The notes: generated by a model from the letters alone, not told the origin. A stretch of 64,000 nt of DNA from Micavibrio sp. (GCA_030824965.1 JAPJQV010000001.1:1-64000), one strand, 5' to 3'. Positions 24,144 through 33,738 are shown, counted from the first letter of the stretch. A program made the numbers and translations.

Positions 24144-25733
24144 TTATCCGGGCTGAGATATGAAGGGTTGAAAATAGGCCATTTGCCCCTTTGTGGAAGA
24201 ATCAAAGTCTTTTGGGATATCATTGTTATTATAGGCTTCGATAATTCCGTTCGCTGCGACTTTGCCAAGTTCGACCCCAGGCTGATCGTAGCTGTTCAAA
24301 TTCCAGATAATACCCTGTACGAAGACTTTATGTTCATATAGCGCTATGAGGATGCCTAAAATCCTTGGTGATAATTCCGGAAGAATGATCGTAGTACTTG
24401 GGCGGTTTCCTTCGTAAATACGAGATGGGTCGCCATTTGCCTCTTCGGCAGTCTGCCCGCGAGCTAATGCGCGTGACTGCGCCTGCATGTTGGATATAAG
24501 CGCGATATGGTGGGAAGGGGCGAGTTGATGATGCGGCCTTGCGCAGGCGATGAAGTCGACCGGGATGACATCCGTCCCCTGATGGACAAGCTGCATGTAG
24601 GAATGCTGGCTGTCCGTGCCGGTTTCGCCATAGACTTGAGGCCCGGTTTCGTAAGTTACGCGCTGGCCTTCACGGTCGACTGATTTGCCGTTCGACTCCA
24701 TATCCATTTGCTGGATGAATTTCGCAAATTTTGCAAGTCGGGTATCATAAGGTGCAAAGAGATAAGTCGGCAGATCAAGATAATTCCTGTTCCAGATGCC
24801 GATCATTCCCAGAATAACGGGAATGTTTTTATCAAGCGGGGAGGTCAGGAAATGAGCATCAGCGGCATGGGCGCCGTTCAGGAATTCCTGAAATTTATCG
24901 GGGCCAATAGCGAGCATAACGGACAGGCCAATGGGCGACCAGACGGAATAGCGTCCTCCGACCCAATCTTCAAATTTAAACATATTCTTTTGATCAATGC
25001 CAAAATCACGGACTTTTTCAGCATTCGTTGACAAGGCGACAAAATGATTTTTGATGTCGTCCTGTTTCATGCCCTGGTCTAAAAACCATGTTTTTGCCGA
25101 ATTGGCATTCAGCATGGTTTCTTGGGTGGTAAAGGTTTTGGAGGCGATAATAAACAGCGTGCTTTTTGGGTTAAGGCCATTTAACGCATTACTCAGGTCC
25201 TGCCCGTCGACATTTGAAACAAAACGGATTTCGGGACCATCGTGATAAGGCTTCAAAGCTTCGGTTACAAAACGCGGGCCGAGATCGGATCCGCCGATGC
25301 CGATATTGACAACATGGGTAATAACTTTCGCGTCACGTATTTTCTGGGCGAAGGATTTCATGTGGCGTAATTCTTCCTGAACGGCGGGAATGACGTTATT
25401 CCCGCTAATAAGGACTTCCGCATCTTCAGGCGCGCGCAACGCCATGTGCTGGACCGCGCGGTTTTCTGATGTGTTGATTTTTTCTCCGGCAAAAAGCCGG
25501 GTGCGCCATTGTTCGAGGTCGCGCTGTTCGGCGAGCTCGGCAAGAAGAGAAATCGTTTCTTTCGTAATTCGCTGTTTTGAGAAATCGAAAAGAATATCTC
25601 CGAAAACCAGACTTAGATCTTCAAAACGAGCCGGGTCTTCCAATAAATTGCGCAAATGCAGACCCGACATCTTAGAAAAATGAGCGGCCAGTTGCTGATG
25701 GGCTGAGGTCTCAGTAAAACAGTTATTTGACAT
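24144..25733 (-). CDS. pgi: Glucose-6-phosphate isomerase
   Basis: Pgi, 529 residues, interconverts glucose-6-P and fructose-6-P. Signatures: NIGIGGSDLGPRFVTEAL (phosphosugar site), VGGRYSVWSPIGLSVMLAIG and GTDSQHSYMQLVHQGTDVIP with the catalytic His region, then EHKVFVQGIIWNLNSYDQPG near the C-terminus. The start overlaps the 3' end of the upstream M16 gene by 11 nt. Confidence 0.97.
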   Translation of the reverse strand: MSNNCFTETSAHQQLAAHFSKMSGLHLRNLLEDPARFEDLSLVFGDILFDFSKQRITKETISLLAELAEQRDLEQWRTRLFAGEKINTSENRAVQHMALRAPEDAEVLISGNNVIPAVQEELRHMKSFAQKIRDAKVITHVVNIGIGGSDLGPRFVTEALKPYHDGPEIRFVSNVDGQDLSNALNGLNPKSTLFIIASKTFTTQETMLNANSAKTWFLDQGMKQDDIKNHFVALSTNAEKVRDFGIDQKNMFKFEDWVGGRYSVWSPIGLSVMLAIGPDKFQEFLNGAHAADAHFLTSPLDKNIPVILGMIGIWNRNYLDLPTYLFAPYDTRLAKFAKFIQQMDMESNGKSVDREGQRVTYETGPQVYGETGTDSQHSYMQLVHQGTDVIPVDFIACARPHHQLAPSHHIALISNMQAQSRALARGQTAEEANGDPSRIYEGNRPSTTIILPELSPRILGILIALYEHKVFVQGIIWNLNSYDQPGVELGKVAANGIIEAYNNNDIPKDFDSSTKGQMAYFQPFISQPG

Positions 25734-27069
25734 TGGGAAGGTCCGTTACGATTTTTGTAGGTGTCAGATTGGCCGGATCGCCGACCATGATTACGTTAAG
25801 CTTTGAAGAATCGAGCAGCCTGTTGGCCACGCGTTTTACATCGGTTGCCGTTACTTTTCTCAAACCGGCTTCGCGAATATCCAAATAGTTTTTCGGAAGA
25901 TTATAACGTTGGAAGGTTAGCATCGTCCCGGCAATCTGGTCGGTGGAAGTCAAGCCGAGTGGTATAGAGCCGATGAGGTAGGATTGTGCGTCTTTAATTT
26001 CCTGAAGTGTCACATTTTCTGTTTTAATGCGATTGAATTCCGCACGGCTTAAATCCAGAACCTGAGAAACGTTTTTATTTTCAGTCGAAGTCGAGAGCGT
26101 GAATAACGCAGCATAATCCATCATATCCATGCCTGTATAAATACCATAGGTAAGGCCATTTTTCTCCCGCACTACTTCGGTCAGGCGCGAACCGAAACCA
26201 GAAGAACCGAGAATAAAGTTCATAATGTCGGCAGAGAAATAGTCGGGATCGTCGATACGCATACCGGGCAGAGTGGCCATGATAATCGTTTGGGGGATCG
26301 GTAATTTTAGCAATGTCGTTTCAGGGCTGTCCGTGAATTGTACGGCAGAAACCTTATTTGCGCTGGCTTTGGCGGGTAAATTGCCAAAAGTCTTATCAAG
26401 CAAAACCGCTAGATCCGCTTCTGTAATATCCCCGGCAACAGATACGATCAAACGGTCGCGTGTAAGGTCTCTTGCCAGCTTCTCCTTTAAATGCGCAGGT
26501 GTTATTTTAGGCAGTGACGATAATGTCCCACCGCTATTCATTGCATAAGGGTGGTTTTTATAAATTTCTGAATTCAATAGCCGGGCGGCAATCCAGTCAG
26601 GTTCGGTCATATCAGAGCGGATGCGCGTGACGTTGGCAGCGATCATGCGGTTGACCGCTTCCTGGTCAAAGCGCGGTTGTGTCAGGGCCAGTTGCAAAAG
26701 CGAAAATGCTTCATCGCGATTTTTGGTGAGGGTTTTGATTGAGCCGCCAAAATCGTCTCGTCCGGCTGAAAAAGACAGGCTTATCGATTTATTATCGAGA
26801 ATACTTTGGAATTCTTCGCTACTGTAATTACCTGCGCCTTCATCAAGAGTATTGGAAAGAAGTCGGCTTAGTCCCTGCAGGTCTTGCGGATCGTTAACGG
26901 CGCCTGCACCCTTGAAACTATATTTTATCGAGATAACAGGGATAGAATGATCTTCGACAAGCCAGGCGTTGATGCCGTTTTTAGATTTAACTTCCTTGAT
27001 ATCGAGAATATTCGCCTGCGCCGGAAGAGAATAGATGACGACCAAAGCGGTAAGTAAAAATTTTCTCAT
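25723..27069 (-). CDS. M16-family peptidase-like subunit without the zinc motif
   Basis: 448 residues with a signal peptide (MRKFLLTALVVIYSLPAQA). It has the M16 fold, but where active members carry HxxEH it reads LQGLSRLLSNTLDEGAG, so zinc ligands are missing. The C-terminal half has GFGSRLTEVVREKNGLTYGI, the substrate-gripping R/Y segment. With the active upstream gene it should form the heterodimer of active and inactive subunits known for this class. The two genes overlap by 4 nt. Confidence 0.88.
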   Translation of the reverse strand: MRKFLLTALVVIYSLPAQANILDIKEVKSKNGINAWLVEDHSIPVISIKYSFKGAGAVNDPQDLQGLSRLLSNTLDEGAGNYSSEEFQSILDNKSISLSFSAGRDDFGGSIKTLTKNRDEAFSLLQLALTQPRFDQEAVNRMIAANVTRIRSDMTEPDWIAARLLNSEIYKNHPYAMNSGGTLSSLPKITPAHLKEKLARDLTRDRLIVSVAGDITEADLAVLLDKTFGNLPAKASANKVSAVQFTDSPETTLLKLPIPQTIIMATLPGMRIDDPDYFSADIMNFILGSSGFGSRLTEVVREKNGLTYGIYTGMDMMDYAALFTLSTSTENKNVSQVLDLSRAEFNRIKTENVTLQEIKDAQSYLIGSIPLGLTSTDQIAGTMLTFQRYNLPKNYLDIREAGLRKVTATDVKRVANRLLDSSKLNVIMVGDPANLTPTKIVTDLPNVK

Positions 27070-28442
27070 GGTTTTACCTCGATTTTCTCCTGAGGCGGCA
27101 GCATGTAGCCTGTTACGCTTTGATAATCGGGATTGTCGGGATCCATATATTTCTTCAAAACGCGCGTTACATCCTCAGGCGTTACTTCAGCAATACGGAC
27201 GGGCCAATATTCGACATCGTCCAATGTCGCGCCGGACGCAAGCGCTTGCCCGATCGCCATGGCCGGACCCATGACGCTGTCGCGGGCATAGGCGGCGGAG
27301 TCTATCAACCGCTCTTTGGCTTTCTCTATTTCTTCTTTCGCAATACCTTCTTTGATCATCGAGCGGAATTCCAGATCGATAACGGATTCCAGCTTTTTGA
27401 GAGATACGGTTTCCGCAGGTGTCGCATAAATCCAGATGCTGCCCTGGCCACGATTGGAATCTTCATAGCTCATATCTATATTGACCGCGATTTTCTGCTG
27501 GACTGCCAGAGACTGGTAAAGCCGCGTCGACGCGCCGCCGCTGATCAAATTTTGTAAAACCTGAAGCGCATAGGCGTCTTTTTTGTTCTGTACGAAAGAT
27601 GGCGCGATAAAGGCGCGGAGTAAAACAGGTTGCTGAACAGCCGGATCGTGAAATTCAAGAAATGTAGGCGCGGAGAGTTTTGGCACGTCCGGGCGAATAT
27701 GATCGCCGATTTTTTTCTTCGGTAAAATGCCATAGTATTTTCCGGCGTATTCTTTCATCTGTGCGAGCGTCACATCTCCGGAAACGACCAGTATGGCATT
27801 ATTTGGCGCATACCATTTGTCATGATAATTCTTGGCGTGCGCCCATGTAATATTCGGCATTTCGTTTTTCCAGCCGATAATGGGCGTGCCATAGGGAGAA
27901 TTATTGTAAAGAACAGACCGCATTTGCTCCGAAAACAAAGCTTTTGGATCATTATCCGTGCGCTGGCGGCGCTCCTCTATGATGACCTGGTGTTCGGGCG
28001 CAATTTCCTTTTCGGGCGGCGAAATATTGATCATGCGGTCTGCTTCCATCGCCATAACGATCGGTAGACGTTCTTTTGCGATCGACTGGTAATAGGCCGT
28101 GTAATCCCAAGAGGTGAACGCATTGTCATTGCCACCCATCGAGCGAATAAGCTTAGAGAATTTTCCCGGGCCGATAGCTTTCGTGCCTTTGAACATCAAA
28201 TGTTCAAGGAAATGCGCTTCGCCGGATACGCCATCGCCTTGCGGTTCATCGGCAGAGCCGACTTTATACCAGAGCATGTGCGTGACGACGGGCGCCCGGT
28301 GGTTCGGTATAACGACGACTTGAAGCCCATTATCCAAAGTGAAGGTTTCGGCATTATAAACTTTATCCGGTGCTTGATCTTGCGCTGTCGCCGGAGCGGA
28401 AAGGGCAAGGACGCTTGCAAACAGGAGCAAAGTTTTTTTCAT
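27066..28442 (-). CDS. M16-family zinc peptidase, catalytic subunit
   Basis: 458 residues, periplasmic. Signal peptide MKKTLLLFASVLALSAPATA. The inverted zinc motif HFLEH is at residues 77-81 and the third ligand Glu lies about 75 residues on, in EHQVIIEERRQR. The family C-terminal part includes GGASTRLYQSLAVQQKIAV. It pairs with the downstream zinc-less gene. Substrates unknown. Two bases separate it from the DUF3035 gene stop. Confidence 0.92.
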   Translation of the reverse strand: MKKTLLLFASVLALSAPATAQDQAPDKVYNAETFTLDNGLQVVVIPNHRAPVVTHMLWYKVGSADEPQGDGVSGEAHFLEHLMFKGTKAIGPGKFSKLIRSMGGNDNAFTSWDYTAYYQSIAKERLPIVMAMEADRMINISPPEKEIAPEHQVIIEERRQRTDNDPKALFSEQMRSVLYNNSPYGTPIIGWKNEMPNITWAHAKNYHDKWYAPNNAILVVSGDVTLAQMKEYAGKYYGILPKKKIGDHIRPDVPKLSAPTFLEFHDPAVQQPVLLRAFIAPSFVQNKKDAYALQVLQNLISGGASTRLYQSLAVQQKIAVNIDMSYEDSNRGQGSIWIYATPAETVSLKKLESVIDLEFRSMIKEGIAKEEIEKAKERLIDSAAYARDSVMGPAMAIGQALASGATLDDVEYWPVRIAEVTPEDVTRVLKKYMDPDNPDYQSVTGYMLPPQEKIEVKP

Positions 28443-28444
28443 GG

Positions 28445-28951
28445 TTATTCTTCGATCGATGGAGTTTCGCCGGCTTGTCGTTGTTTAATGCGCTTGGCTT
28501 CGGCAGGAGCGTCGACAATGACCGCGGCACCGGCATCGTCTTTATTGCCCCAGTTCATGATACGCTTGGCGACGGGCCGGTTCTTGTCGGCATTTTCAAC
28601 GGCTTCCTTGTCCACAACATTGCGGATATTGGTCACGGCGTTGCTTGCGCCCGCTTTTTGAAGCAGGGCGGATTCCCCGGTTGATGATTGTTCAAGTGCA
28701 GGTATGGCGTTGCCAAGGATGGCGGCTTGAGCTGCTTGTTCGGGGCTGGTTTCCTGAGGGCGCTGCAAGCCCGGGCGAGGCTTTGGCAAAGCGCTGATCT
28801 GATTGAGGTCCGGCGGAATTTCTAATGGCGCACGTTTGACAACGGCAAATTCATCGGGCGTGCGGCGGACCAGGCCAAGCTCCTGTTTCGCCCTTGCGCA
28901 TCCTGAAAGCATGGTGGCCGTTAGCAAAGAGAAGACGATAAATTTTTTCAT
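28445..28951 (-). CDS. DUF3035 lipoprotein (BamF-like)
   Basis: 168 residues. Lipoprotein signal MKKFIVFSLLTATMLSGCAR with lipobox LSGC. The conserved core is LGLVRRTPDEFAVVKRAPLE then IPPDLNQ..LPKPRPG, the DUF3035 signature of alphaproteobacteria. I recall this family being described as BamF, an outer-membrane-assembly lipoprotein with a BamC-like motif; I am not certain of that equivalence. Neighbours are lspA (4-nt overlap), which would process it, and the M16 pair. Confidence 0.82.
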   Translation of the reverse strand: MKKFIVFSLLTATMLSGCARAKQELGLVRRTPDEFAVVKRAPLEIPPDLNQISALPKPRPGLQRPQETSPEQAAQAAILGNAIPALEQSSTGESALLQKAGASNAVTNIRNVVDKEAVENADKNRPVAKRIMNWGNKDDAGAAVIVDAPAEAKRIKQRQAGETPSIEE

Positions 28952-29532
28952 GCCTGATCCGAAACTTGCGTAGTTGAATTGGTAACCTTAGCCGAGAGTA
29001 GCGTATGGATGGCCAGTCCCGCAACGCCCAGTACAATGCATGAATCGGCAATGTTAAAAGCGGGCCAGTGATAACCTGCGACATGGACATCGAGGAAATC
29101 GGCGACGGCGCCAAACCGTGCCCTATCCCAGACATTGCTGAGCGCGCCTGAAATCACCATGGCCAATGGAAGGGCGGCCAGGAGTGAAACCGAGCGCCAC
29201 ATCCAGATAACGAAAAAAGCGGTCAGGCCAAGCGCCATGACCATTAACGCATAAGGCATAAAGCTATGCGCACTGGCAAACATGCCAAAGCTTACACCTT
29301 TATTCCAGACCATAACCAGATTGAAGAAAGAATTGATCTCTATTTGATACGGAGGAAAACGCTCTTGCCCCAGACTTGTCAACCATGTCCAGAAATCGAG
29401 ACTCGCGCCTTGAGCATAAAAATCGCGGGGGCGGAAATACATCTCGATGACATACCATTTGCTCCACTGATCGAGCGCAGCAAGGGCGATAATAACGAAG
29501 AGTCCGATGGACAAGCGGGTTGTCTTACTCAT
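28948..29532 (-). CDS. lspA: Lipoprotein signal peptidase (signal peptidase II)
   Basis: LspA, 194 residues, an inner-membrane aspartyl protease that cleaves prolipoproteins before the lipidated Cys. Motifs: VWNKGVSFGMF, GALSNVWDRARFGAVADFLD (first catalytic Asp in WDR) and WPAFNIADSCIVLG (second Asp in IADS). Longer than the typical 160-170 because of a hydrophilic insert after the first helix. Overlaps ileS by 1 nt upstream and the lipoprotein gene by 4 nt downstream. Confidence 0.95.
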   Translation of the reverse strand: MSKTTRLSIGLFVIIALAALDQWSKWYVIEMYFRPRDFYAQGASLDFWTWLTSLGQERFPPYQIEINSFFNLVMVWNKGVSFGMFASAHSFMPYALMVMALGLTAFFVIWMWRSVSLLAALPLAMVISGALSNVWDRARFGAVADFLDVHVAGYHWPAFNIADSCIVLGVAGLAIHTLLSAKVTNSTTQVSDQA

Positions 29533-32402
29533 TATGCAGCCTTCTTTTCGCTTTGGTAGTAACGCACGGCATCCGCATCGCGTAAAGAAAGATCGGGATA
29601 GTCAGGGTCGGTTCCAACCTCCGGCAATACTTTCCAGCAACGGACGCATTTATTGCCTTCTGCTTTCTCGATGATAACCTTGATTTCTTCCGCCGGACCG
29701 GATTTCACCAAAGCTTGCGAGGTGATGCACACTTCTGCGAAATCGATACCTTCAAGGAGTTTGGCAAGCTGTTCCGGCAAGGTAATGTGCGGATAGGCTT
29801 CAAGGGATGAGCCGATTGTTTTGTCGGTGCGTTTCGGTTCGATAGCAGCGAGGACAGAAGCCCGGACCTGCTTTACGCCATCCCAGCGAACCGATAAAGC
29901 TTCATCGCGCCAATCTTCCGGTACGTTCATAAAATCATTCAAATGAATACTGTCGCTATCTTTGAAAACGCCCTCAGGTTTGTAAGACCATGCTTCTTCA
30001 GTCGTAAACGGCATGACGGTCGCCAGTTTATGTGTCAGGTATTCGAACAGGCGTGCCATGACGGTACGGGTCGCGCGGCGTTCGAACAGATCGGGACGGT
30101 CGCAGTAAAGGCGGTCTTTGCGGATGTCGAAATAGAAAGACGATAATTCCAGATTACAGAAATGATGCAGCAGGTGAATCATTTCATTGTAGTCATGGAC
30201 GGCGATCGCTTCGTCTATTTTTGTATTGAGGCGCGAGAGTTGATCGAGAACGTAACGCTCTAATTCCGGCATCTTCGCGTAGTCGGACTCCGCGACCAAT
30301 TCCTCTTTCGTCAGACCCTCAAGCGCGCCGAGCAGGAAACGGAATGTATTGCGGAAACGCCTGTAAAGATCGGATGTGTTCTTAAGCAGAGCTTCGCCGA
30401 TTTTCACGTCTTGCGAATAATCCGATGTGATGGCCCAAAGGCGCAATATATCCGCACCGTAGGTCTTAAGGATCTCGTGCGGGTCGACCACGTTGCCCAA
30501 AGATTTGGACATTTTATAGCCTTTTTCATCCAGTACGAAACCATGCGTTAGAACAGACTTGTACGGTGCGTGGCCGCGCGTGCCGCAAGACTCTAAAAGT
30601 GAAGAATGAAACCAGCCGCGATGCTGGTCGGAGCCTTCGAGATACAAATCGGCAGGCGATTGCAAATCGTCGCGGGCTTCACAGACAAACGCATGGGTAC
30701 AGCCGGATTCAAACCACACATCGACAACGTCGAAGACCTGATCGTAATCTTCAGCTTTATATTGGTTGCCGAGGAAATCCTGTGCCGGACGTGCATACCA
30801 GGCATCGGAGCCTTCTTTTTCAAAGATATCACCAATAGTTTTGAGGACCGCTTCGTCTTTCAAGACGCCGCCATCCCTTTTCGAGACAAAGAGGGCAATC
30901 GGCACTCCCCAAGCGCGCTGGCGGGAAATACACCAGTCGGGACGGCCCGCGATCATTGCGGTGATACGGTTTTCGCCGGCGGCCGGAAACCATTTGGTAT
31001 TCTTGATTCCTTGTAAGGCTTTTTCACGCAAAGTTGCGCCGCCTGATTTCTCATCCATGGCAATAAACCATTGCGGCGTCGTGCGGAAGATCAGCGGGGC
31101 TTTCGAACGCCAGCTATGGGGGTATTCGTGTTTCAAAGAGCCTTTGTGCAAAAGCGTCTTCGCGGCATCGAGCGCTTTCAACACGGCGAAATTCACATCG
31201 CCCATTTCGCCTTTTTCGTTATAGATCGACAATCCGGCGAAGTTTGGCACATGCTCGCGCATCTTGCCGTCGTCTGTCACGTTATCAGGAATATCGCGTC
31301 CGCCAAAATGTTTGACGTAGAGAAAATAGTCGTCCTCGCCATGGCTCGGGGCGATATGAACGAAACCGGTTCCGGCGTCGTCGGTGACGAAATCGCCTTC
31401 CAGGATCGGCACGTCGTAATCATAATCATAGCCACGCAACGGATGAGCAAGGACCGAGCCTTCCAGCGCGGAACCTTTAAAAACATCGCCTTGTGAATAG
31501 TCGGAAACTTTCCCTGCCTTCATAACATCGTCGGCAAGTTTTACGGCAAGAATGATCCTGTCCCCAGAAGCAGCTCGCGAACCTTCTTCGACAGTATTGA
31601 TTGTATACACGGCGTATTCAATGTCGGCGCCGAATGCGACGGCACGATTTGATGGCATGGTCCATGGCGTTGTTGTCCAGATGACAATCGACGCGCCCTC
31701 GGCTTGCTTATGCCTGGTTGAAACAACCGGGAACTTCACCCAGATGGTGATGGATTTATGTTCCTTATATTCCACTTCCGCTTCGGCCAGCGCGGTTTTC
31801 TCAACGACCGACCACATGACAGGCTTCACGCCTTTATAGAGAAGGCCGTTGAGCAGGAATTTGTGAATCTCGCGTGCGATATCGGCTTCGGATTTTTTGT
31901 GCATCGTCATATACGGCGATTTCCAATCGGCTAGAACGCCGAAACGCTGGAAATCATCAGACTGGATATCGGCCCATTCCTGCGCGAATTCGCGGCATTC
32001 CTGACGGAATTGCAAAACCGGCACATCGTCCTTATTCAGGCCCTGATTGCGATATTTTTCCTCTATCTTCCATTCGATCGGCAGGCCGTGACAATCCCAA
32101 CCCGGGACAAGCGGCGCGTCATATCCCGCCATTTGCTTCGAGCGGTTAACGATGTCTTTCAGAGATTTTGTGAACGCATGTCCGACATGGGCGCGGCCAT
32201 TGGCGTATGGAGGTCCCCAATGTAAAACCCATTTCTCCCGGCCTTGAGAAGCTTTACGAATTTGGGCGTATAGATCCATCTCCTGCCAGCGTTTGAGAAT
32301 GGCCGGTTCCTTTTGCGGCAACTCGCCACGCATCGGAAAATCGGTTTTCGGCAAAAAGACGGTGTCTTTATAAAGATCAGCTTTTAGGTCTGGGGCGGTC
32401 AT
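29532..32402 (-). CDS. ileS: Isoleucyl-tRNA synthetase
   Basis: IleRS, 956 residues, class I synthetase with editing. The HIGH motif is GPPYANGRAHVGHAF, the KMSKS loop is KGYKMSKSLGNVVDPHEIL, and the editing domain has TTTPWTMPSNRAVAF and DAGTGFVHIAPSHGEDDY. Bacterial (ileS1) type. The C-terminal zinc region begins normally (KCVRCWKVLPEVG, Cys919 and Cys922) but the second CxxC pair is replaced by SLRD at 939-942. Followed by lspA with 1-nt overlap; ribF lies 155 nt upstream. Confidence 0.97.
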   Translation of the reverse strand: MTAPDLKADLYKDTVFLPKTDFPMRGELPQKEPAILKRWQEMDLYAQIRKASQGREKWVLHWGPPYANGRAHVGHAFTKSLKDIVNRSKQMAGYDAPLVPGWDCHGLPIEWKIEEKYRNQGLNKDDVPVLQFRQECREFAQEWADIQSDDFQRFGVLADWKSPYMTMHKKSEADIAREIHKFLLNGLLYKGVKPVMWSVVEKTALAEAEVEYKEHKSITIWVKFPVVSTRHKQAEGASIVIWTTTPWTMPSNRAVAFGADIEYAVYTINTVEEGSRAASGDRIILAVKLADDVMKAGKVSDYSQGDVFKGSALEGSVLAHPLRGYDYDYDVPILEGDFVTDDAGTGFVHIAPSHGEDDYFLYVKHFGGRDIPDNVTDDGKMREHVPNFAGLSIYNEKGEMGDVNFAVLKALDAAKTLLHKGSLKHEYPHSWRSKAPLIFRTTPQWFIAMDEKSGGATLREKALQGIKNTKWFPAAGENRITAMIAGRPDWCISRQRAWGVPIALFVSKRDGGVLKDEAVLKTIGDIFEKEGSDAWYARPAQDFLGNQYKAEDYDQVFDVVDVWFESGCTHAFVCEARDDLQSPADLYLEGSDQHRGWFHSSLLESCGTRGHAPYKSVLTHGFVLDEKGYKMSKSLGNVVDPHEILKTYGADILRLWAITSDYSQDVKIGEALLKNTSDLYRRFRNTFRFLLGALEGLTKEELVAESDYAKMPELERYVLDQLSRLNTKIDEAIAVHDYNEMIHLLHHFCNLELSSFYFDIRKDRLYCDRPDLFERRATRTVMARLFEYLTHKLATVMPFTTEEAWSYKPEGVFKDSDSIHLNDFMNVPEDWRDEALSVRWDGVKQVRASVLAAIEPKRTDKTIGSSLEAYPHITLPEQLAKLLEGIDFAEVCITSQALVKSGPAEEIKVIIEKAEGNKCVRCWKVLPEVGTDPDYPDLSLRDADAVRYYQSEKKAA

Positions 32403-32453
32403 AATTTTACTCTGAAATTTCGTATGATTTTGTAGCAGATGGCGCAGCGTGCG

Positions 32454-32491
32454 CCTATATCATTTTAGCCCGGTTTTAAGCAAAAACCGGG
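32454..32491 (-). promoter_or_regulatory. Candidate ileS promoter overlapping an inverted repeat
   Basis: On the minus strand TTGCTT (32478-32483), 18-nt spacer, TATAGG (32454-32459). The -35 box sits in the loop of a perfect 9-bp inverted repeat, CCCGGTTTT at 32469-32477 and AAAACCGGG at 32483-32491. No T-tract follows on either strand, so it is not a clear terminator; operator or RNA hairpin are both possible. Confidence 0.35.
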
Positions 32492-32557
32492 TTGATAATT
32501 CGAATGATCAGAGCGTTCAGGAACATAAAGACACTATGGCAATAAAGGGCTGTCAAA

Positions 32558-33481
32558 TCAAGCTCTGCTTAAGATTTCACGCGCTTTTTCGCAGTCTTTC
32601 GCCATCTGGAGTTTTAAGGTTTCAAGACTGTCGAATTTGGCTTCGTCGCGTAGTTTCTCCACCGGGCGCACGCGCAGTGTCTTTCCATAGAGATCGCCAG
32701 TAAAATCGAAGATAAAAGTCTCAACCAAGGCAACCCTTGCTTCAAACATCGGACGGATGCCGATATTCGATGCCGCCATCCGCCATCCTTTTTCACCTTC
32801 AATCTGGACAAGGCTGGCATAGATTCCGTAAGCTGGATGGATCGTTTCGCCCAGCGGCATATTGGCGGTCGGGTAGCCGAGTTCGCGCCCGCGCTGGTCG
32901 CCTTTTTCGACTTTGGCCTGTATTTCCCAATTCCATCCTAACAGAGCATTGGCTTCGCGGATATTTCCGGCCTGTAAAAGACCGCGCACACGGGTCGCGG
33001 AATAGACCGCATGGGATGAGTCTTTGATAAGGCCGAGCGTTGTACAATGAAAACCGGCTTTTTGAAGAGTTTCGATAGAACCGCTGCGGTTCTGGCCGAA
33101 GCGGAAGTCATCGCCGATCACGATTTCGTTCAGACCAAGCTTGCCTTTCAGGATTTTACAGATGAAATCATCCGCTGATAAATGCGCCGTTTCCCAGTCG
33201 AAATTGACAACGAAGATGATATCGGCGCGGGAATTTTCCAGCCTTTGAAGTTTGACCGGCAAAGGCGTAATGCGAAACGGCGCGTCATCCGGGCGAAACA
33301 GGCGGCGAGGATGCGGTTCGAAGGTCAATACGGCGAAAGCCTTTCCGGCATCGAGCGCCCGTTTGCGGGCAATTTCCAGCAACGCCATGTGGCCGCGGTG
33401 CAGTCCGTCGAAATTGCCAATAGCGGCCACCGCATTGCGGGCTTCATTAGGAATGGTGTCGGAAAGGTAATAGGTCTGCAC
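32558..33481 (-). CDS. ribF: Bifunctional riboflavin kinase/FMN adenylyltransferase
   Basis: RibF, 307 residues, makes FMN and FAD from riboflavin. The N-terminal nucleotidyltransferase has AAIGNFDGLHRGHMALLEIA (HxGH-like) and FEPHPRRLFRPDDAP; the kinase domain has GDQRGRELGYPTANMPL and VEKLRDEAKFDSLETLKLQM. First gene of the long minus-strand unit; followed after 155 nt by ileS, the common ribF-ileS-lspA order. Confidence 0.96.
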   Translation of the reverse strand: MQTYYLSDTIPNEARNAVAAIGNFDGLHRGHMALLEIARKRALDAGKAFAVLTFEPHPRRLFRPDDAPFRITPLPVKLQRLENSRADIIFVVNFDWETAHLSADDFICKILKGKLGLNEIVIGDDFRFGQNRSGSIETLQKAGFHCTTLGLIKDSSHAVYSATRVRGLLQAGNIREANALLGWNWEIQAKVEKGDQRGRELGYPTANMPLGETIHPAYGIYASLVQIEGEKGWRMAASNIGIRPMFEARVALVETFIFDFTGDLYGKTLRVRPVEKLRDEAKFDSLETLKLQMAKDCEKAREILSRA

Positions 33482-33627
33482 TTTTTTCCTTTAACGAAAA
33501 AAGGGAATTTTCGCTAGGAGAGAATGATATCTTCATGAATATGCAAGATTATGGAATAAAAGAAGACTCTAATTTATCTGTTCTTTCAAAGCATTAACAT
33601 AGGCTCCTAGTTCGATGTGCCATTTTT

Positions 33628-33738
33628 TTAAAATTTGTTTTTCTCCCTACCGCAGGCGGGTGGGGCGGGCGATTGGATCGAGGTCCCCGCCGGGTCCTTA
33701 AACCTTGGGGATGGCCGAAAGACGGCGTGCTTTTTCAT
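33628..33738 (-). CDS. Possible 36-residue ORF in the GC-rich patch
   Basis: ATG at 33736-33738 to TAA at 33628-33630. The product begins MKKHAVFRPSPRFKDPAG and ends PPACGREKNKF. No clear ribosome binding site is seen. The composition (Pro, Arg, Gly) and the sharp GC change suggest a short mobile or repeated element rather than a real gene; a BLAST search for other copies would decide. Confidence 0.25.
   Translation of the reverse strand: MKKHAVFRPSPRFKDPAGTSIQSPAPPACGREKNKF

Noticed and set aside
32403..32557. T-box upstream of ileS
   Set aside because: No T-box core sequence or antiterminator arrangement is visible, and T-boxes are rare in this group.
33640..33720. RNase P, tmRNA or SRP RNA in the GC-rich intergenic patch
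   Set aside because: None of the conserved core words of these RNAs is present.
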